From Epiperipatus broadwayi (taxonomy: Eukaryota > Onychophora > Udeonychophora > Euonychophora > Peripatidae), in the NCBI GenBank assembly GCA_028023455.1, contig JAQFVV010012420.1:1120001-1184000 (forward strand): 64,000 bases of DNA, in the 5' to 3' direction. The translations under genes were made by a program, and so were the position numbers. Under the pieces are notes generated by a model. That model saw only the letters and a list, made by a program, of their open reading frames with translations, ran no database searches and was not told the DNA's origin. Shown in pieces: positions 59,985-64,000 of the stretch (its first letter is position 1; each line of letters begins with the position of its first letter).

Positions 59985-61605
59985 ATGTTATATTAAAGGA
60001 ATGGGATTTAATAGAATGAAAAAATTGGCAAACACTCTTCTACAATAGATTTTATAAAATCCTCTAAAGCAGACTTAGCATAATACAATTTAAAATACTG
60101 AATTCTTAGCAAAATATAAGTTGATATTCTATAAAAGTATGTGGGGCAATTAATAACATTTTAAGTACTTATCCTATTATGAAGATTGATAATGTAAAGC
60201 TCTCCAACCATTTATAGAATTTAAGATACTATCAATATTAGTATTCATATCCATTCCAATGTTTAAATGTTTGTGTGTATAAAGAAGTAGATAATCATTT
60301 TGGAAATATTATTTTTAATTAATAAGATTAATTTTAAATATTAATACTTTTTATCAAATGCAGTATTTTAATAGTAATAATACAAAAAAGTCTGAATTTA
60401 TATATCTATTGCTTTATTAGTATTTAAAGTGTTCAATATAATGAATGTAATAGAATTCATCTTTTTTAATCAGTAACAAATTTATAACTGACAGACACGT
60501 CTGCATTGCAACATGAACACATAAAAACAATCTTTACATATTCAATATTTAAGGTATATAAAGAATAACAATGTTTTATAAACATAATAAATGTTTCAAT
60601 ATATACTTTATATAATTCATACCTATGGCTTTTTTTTTATATCTAATAGTTTTTTCCCTAGGTGATTAATTTGTCAAAGTAGTTATTTGCATTATATAAT
60701 GTAAAATATTTGTTTTAAACAGAATGTAGATCATTTAGGATTTTTTTTTATTTAATTAAATGCAGTGAAAGGTTTTTTTTTCTTTTTAAAATATTTTAAA
60801 ATTTAAATATCATAAAAGCAACTTCATTTCTCCTTTGTTATGCAGAAAATTTCAAATAAGCAGGTGATATTTATAAAACTTTTAAGATTTACGATAAAAT
60901 AATTTTATCTTTTTAATAAATATTTTGAGAATGAATAGAAAATTTTTTAAAAGTATTATATATTTGTTTAATTAATTCGCATTTATTTTTATATTATTTT
61001 TTGTTGCAGGCGACTAAAATAATAGTCAAACTTTACTTAACCTGAAGAGGTTTTTTTTTTGTATGAAACTTTCGTAATAATAAACTTCTAAAACTTTATT
61101 GCAGCTTGCTATCATATTTATTCCTTTTCAAAAAAGCGATTATTGTTTAATTTATTTAAATAAAATATGCCCCTAACATTTACAATGACTTTGAATTAGT
61201 CCAATTTCAGTTTGGCAAGAAAATAATGGCAACAATATCCTGTGGACAAAGAATTGAAACATCAACGGGGGAACTTTATACCTTACTGAATATAATTGGT
61301 CTATTATTATCCTTTCATCATACCATACTATGAAGATTGCTTATCAAATAAATTCAAATATTTTACAAGGATAGTTATTTTTTTATGATCTTCTTTATCC
61401 CGAATTCACTTTATCTTTCTCATACTCAGTCCCATTTATTTATTGGTTTGTTACCATCATGTGATTTTTTTTTTGTAACACTTTACATTATTTAAAAATA
61501 ATACAATATAAATGTTTCATTGCTTAAACAAAATAAAATTACAATGATAATTATTTAAAAAAAGTATTTTCAGATAATATGTTTAATACATATGTATACA
61601 CATAC
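59985..61605. other. AT-rich DNA, nothing recognised
   Basis: The first 100 bp may be the last remains of the hAT pseudogene, but no motif could be read. The rest shows no supported feature. Confidence 0.45.
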
Positions 61606-61722
61606 ACACTACTTATTTAAAAGACAGGGTATGAGCACAGACTTTCACATGACCCACCACTCTCCACACTATCTCATAACACTGATACACTTGAATACAC
61701 ATATGTTGAAAGATAAATAATC

Positions 61723-61766
61723 ACCAATATACGTATTTCATGCTAAACCAGCAATCATCAGTTGGT
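61723..61766 (-). ncRNA. Hammerhead ribozyme, family B antisense copy
   Basis: On the minus strand stem I ACCAA/UUGGU, core CUGAUGA, stem II with UGCU/AGCA, GAAA, a UACGUA palindrome and UA. All conserved positions are present. Confidence 0.83.
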
Positions 61767-61991
61767 CCAGATTACCATCTCCACACATATATGCTACAAG
61801 TGCTCAGATATATATTAAGATAGCAAATCCTCCTACTTTAATGGACAGGCTTCAATCTACTCCACACTCCAACTCTTCAACCGTCCATCCAATTGAAAAT
61901 CTGATGATGGAACGCTCAAAGGCCACCCTGAGGCCGATATTATTGTCACACCCATGTTGACCTAAAGTCAATCTGACCCCTCATGTACAGG

Positions 61992-62034
61992 ACCAACTGA
62001 TGATTGTGGTTTAGCATGAAATATGTATATTGGT
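61992..62034 (+). ncRNA. Hammerhead ribozyme, family B, stem II damaged
   Basis: Same as the next copy, but one C is missing in the stem II 5' arm (ATTGTGG in place of ATTGCTGG). Stem I, CUGAUGA, GAAA and UA remain. Probably weakly active or inactive. Confidence 0.75.
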
Positions 62035-62462
62035 GATTATTTATCTTTTCAACATATGTGTGTTCAAGTGTATCAGTGTTATGAGATAGTGTGGAGAATG
62101 GTGGGTCATGTGAAAGTCTGTGCTCATACCCTGTCTATTACATATATAGACGCAGGTATATATAAGCCTGTGTATTTCAGCTATTACATATTAGAGATGT
62201 CTGCCTATCCCTTGCATATGTATTTAATGGATTATGTCCTGTACATGAGGGGTCAGATTGACTTTAGGTCAACATGGATGTGACAATAATCTTGGCCTCA
62301 GGGTGGTCTTTGAGCGTTCCATCATCAGATTTTCAATTGGATGGACGGTTGAAGAGTTGGAGTGTGGAGTAGATTGAAGCCTGTCCATTAAAGTAGGAGG
62401 ATTTGCTATCTTAATATATATCTGAGCACTTGTCGCATATATGTGTGGAGATGGTAATCTGG

Positions 62463-62506
62463 ACCAACTGATGATTGCTGGTTTAGCATGAAATACGTAT
62501 ATTGGT
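62463..62506 (+). ncRNA. Hammerhead ribozyme, family B sense unit
   Basis: ACCAA (62463-62467) pairs with UUGGU (62502-62506). CUGAUGA, stem II UGCU/AGCA, GAAA, UACGUA and UA are all in place. Cleavage is predicted after A62501. Confidence 0.85.
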
Positions 62507-62669
62507 GATTATTTATCTTTTCAACATATGTGTGTTCAAGTGTATCAGTGTTATGAGATAGTGTGGAGAGTGGTGGGTCATGTGAAAGTCTGTGCTCATA
62601 CCCTGTCTATTACATATATAGATGCAGGTATATATAAGCCTGTGTATTCCAGCTACTACTTATTTAAAT

Positions 62670-64000
62670 ATTGTGTTAAAATAAAAAAGTATTAAATTTA
62701 AGACTTTCTTTAAAAAAGCCATTTTTTAAAAATGATCATCATTTTTTAAGATTGATGCCTAATAGGATGGTGACTTCGTTAAAGCTACGTTATTTGAGGG
62801 TAAAATGATATTCACCATAAAAATGTACAGTACAGAGTTATTTACTACACAGTATATAATGTTATGTTTTGATTATAGAATTAAAATCTGATTAATGTAC
62901 TTAACCTAGTTTGAATCCATTATCCTTGCAAAATAATTAGCGCTTTCATTTATAAAATATCCAAAATAAATTTTTTTTTTCATCATTAATGGCTGAAAAA
63001 TGCAAGTTTCTAATAACACAGTCAATTATATGCACATTAGTTAAAATATATTCATTTTATCAATTTTGAATTAAAATTTTTATAAACACTAATTTTGCTC
63101 ACAGCAAAAATATGCTCACTATAACTGTATTATTTTGAGTTAAAAAAAATGATTTGATGCATTATGGAGTTGATATTCAACTTTATATAATAAAAGGTTG
63201 CTAAACATAAATTAAAAGTTTTTATTTGCTCAATATCTCATAATTTGTTTCTGACATATTCAAGATAATAGTAACATTTATTGTGAACAGAAAAAATACA
63301 ATATTGGCATTAAAAAAAGATATTTAATCATTTCCATTACTAAAACAAAACATCAACTGCACATTACATTTTTTTATTTGATTTCAGCTGCATTTATATA
63401 AAATAAATTCATAAATTGTTGCTTTAAAAAAAAGAAGTAACCCACTGCAAAAAAATTGTAAAAAGAAATACCTTGATAATTGAACATAATATGTATCAAA
63501 AATAAGTTTTAAAATGTACCTTATATTAATTTTTGTCTATATGCTTTATTTTAATTTAACACCACATGATTCAGAGAATATCATTTTGGGGATATGTAAA
63601 AACAAAATAGCAGATCATCAGTCCAAAAAAATTTTTTTCACCTGAAAATTATAACTATTTAAATGTTTTTATACAGTATATTTATCATCAGATTAGTATT
63701 TTTATTAATAAGATGCTTAGTAAAATATTTATTCATTAATATATATTTTTTAAATTTTAAATTTTATTTTTTTAATTGGCTTTTATATATTTTGAATTTA
63801 AGGTAAATTAATTTTTTTCTATAGGAATTCATTATAATTTATGTAAGATTTTAAATTTATGCATCAATTTGGAGAACCAATTGAATTTGCTATTTGAGAT
63901 AAAGGTGTATATACATAAAAAGCCATTAACAGCCTATTGTTAATTTTCCCTCCTTCATAAAAGAACACCAGGAAGTTAGATTAAATTTTTTTGTATTCTT
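62670..64000. other. AT-rich DNA, nothing recognised
   Basis: Simple A/T-rich sequence to the window end, with no gene, RNA or repeat supported. Confidence 0.5.

Larger units (their letters stand above)
61608..62668 (+). mobile_element. Family B retrozyme array, second insertion, 14-bp TSD
   Basis: Insertion 61622-62654 is flanked by ACTACTTATTTAAA (61608-61621 and 62655-62668). It holds an antisense copy (61622 to about 61990) and about 1.4 sense units, with ribozymes 471 bp apart (61992 and 62463). The sense end lies 191 nt and the antisense end 144 nt past their ribozyme starts. The sequence differs from the 58452 array at scattered sites, so they are independent insertions or old copies. 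The frame at 62023-62283 is the repeat. Confidence 0.9.

Noticed and set aside
62023-62283. Open frame of 86 residues
   Set aside because: Lies wholly in the family B repeat and is not conserved in the other copies.

Overview
The window looks like gene-poor, very AT-rich intergenic DNA from an invertebrate animal. I base this on the absence of any long conserved ORF and on the mix of mobile elements: CR1/Jockey-like and RTE-like LINEs, Penelope-like GIY-YIG remnants, hAT transposase fossils of the FAM200/ZBED type, tRNA-derived SINE pieces, MITEs and long (ATT)n tracts. No host protein-coding gene, rRNA, functional tRNA or CRISPR array was found. The species cannot be named from the sequence.

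The most striking content is a set of short repeats that carry hammerhead self-cleaving ribozyme motifs, i.e. retrozyme-like elements. Family A has a 431-bp unit (full array 11993-13387; relatives near 3085, 9600, 17600 and 33290). Family B has a 471-bp unit (58452-59967, 61622-62654 and 38351-39060; decayed copies near 10060 and 25431). Family C has a 422-bp unit (47856-48345). In A, B and C the strands fold into a three-stem hammerhead with the conserved core (CUGANGA, GAAA, then UH before the cleavage site) and a palindromic stem III. Family E (1928-2460, 31391-31604, 45749-46002, 57573-57735) carries a hammerhead-like core, in two copies downstream of a tRNA-like Pol III promoter region. 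Several insertions are flanked by exact 9-14 bp target-site duplications. Most are built as an inverted first copy followed by sense copies with both 3' ends facing outward. In A, B and C the 3' end of the element lies 191-193 nt from the start of the ribozyme, and in A and B the inverted copy is consistently about 50 nt shorter (142-144 nt).

Layout: 1-3300 AT-rich DNA with an E pair and a short A foldback; 7064-7168 (ATT)n; 7540-8095 an unrecognised richer island; 9050-13400 MITE, decayed B and the A array; 17600-17861 short A foldback; 19988-22343 two LINE 3' fragments embedded in (ATT)n tracts; 27437-27927 palindromic element with a 36-bp minisatellite; 28340-29490 RTE-like LINE fossil; 31391-33780 E and A copies; 35914-37542 hAT element; 38351-39060 B foldback; 43270-45000 LINE with a zf-RVT tail; 45590-46656 SINE, E copy and Penelope GIY-YIG domain; 47856-50960 C element and an unexplained richer island; 54443-54608 palindromic MITE; 55112-55357 second GIY-YIG fossil; 55790-58440 hAT transposase broken by a TIR element and followed by a B array; 61622-62654 second B array.

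How the parts could fit together (inference): the ribozyme repeats have no protein of their own. The Penelope-like fossils and LINEs are the only reverse transcriptase or endonuclease lineages visible, so one of these, most likely a Penelope-like element, may have mobilised multimeric ribozyme RNAs.
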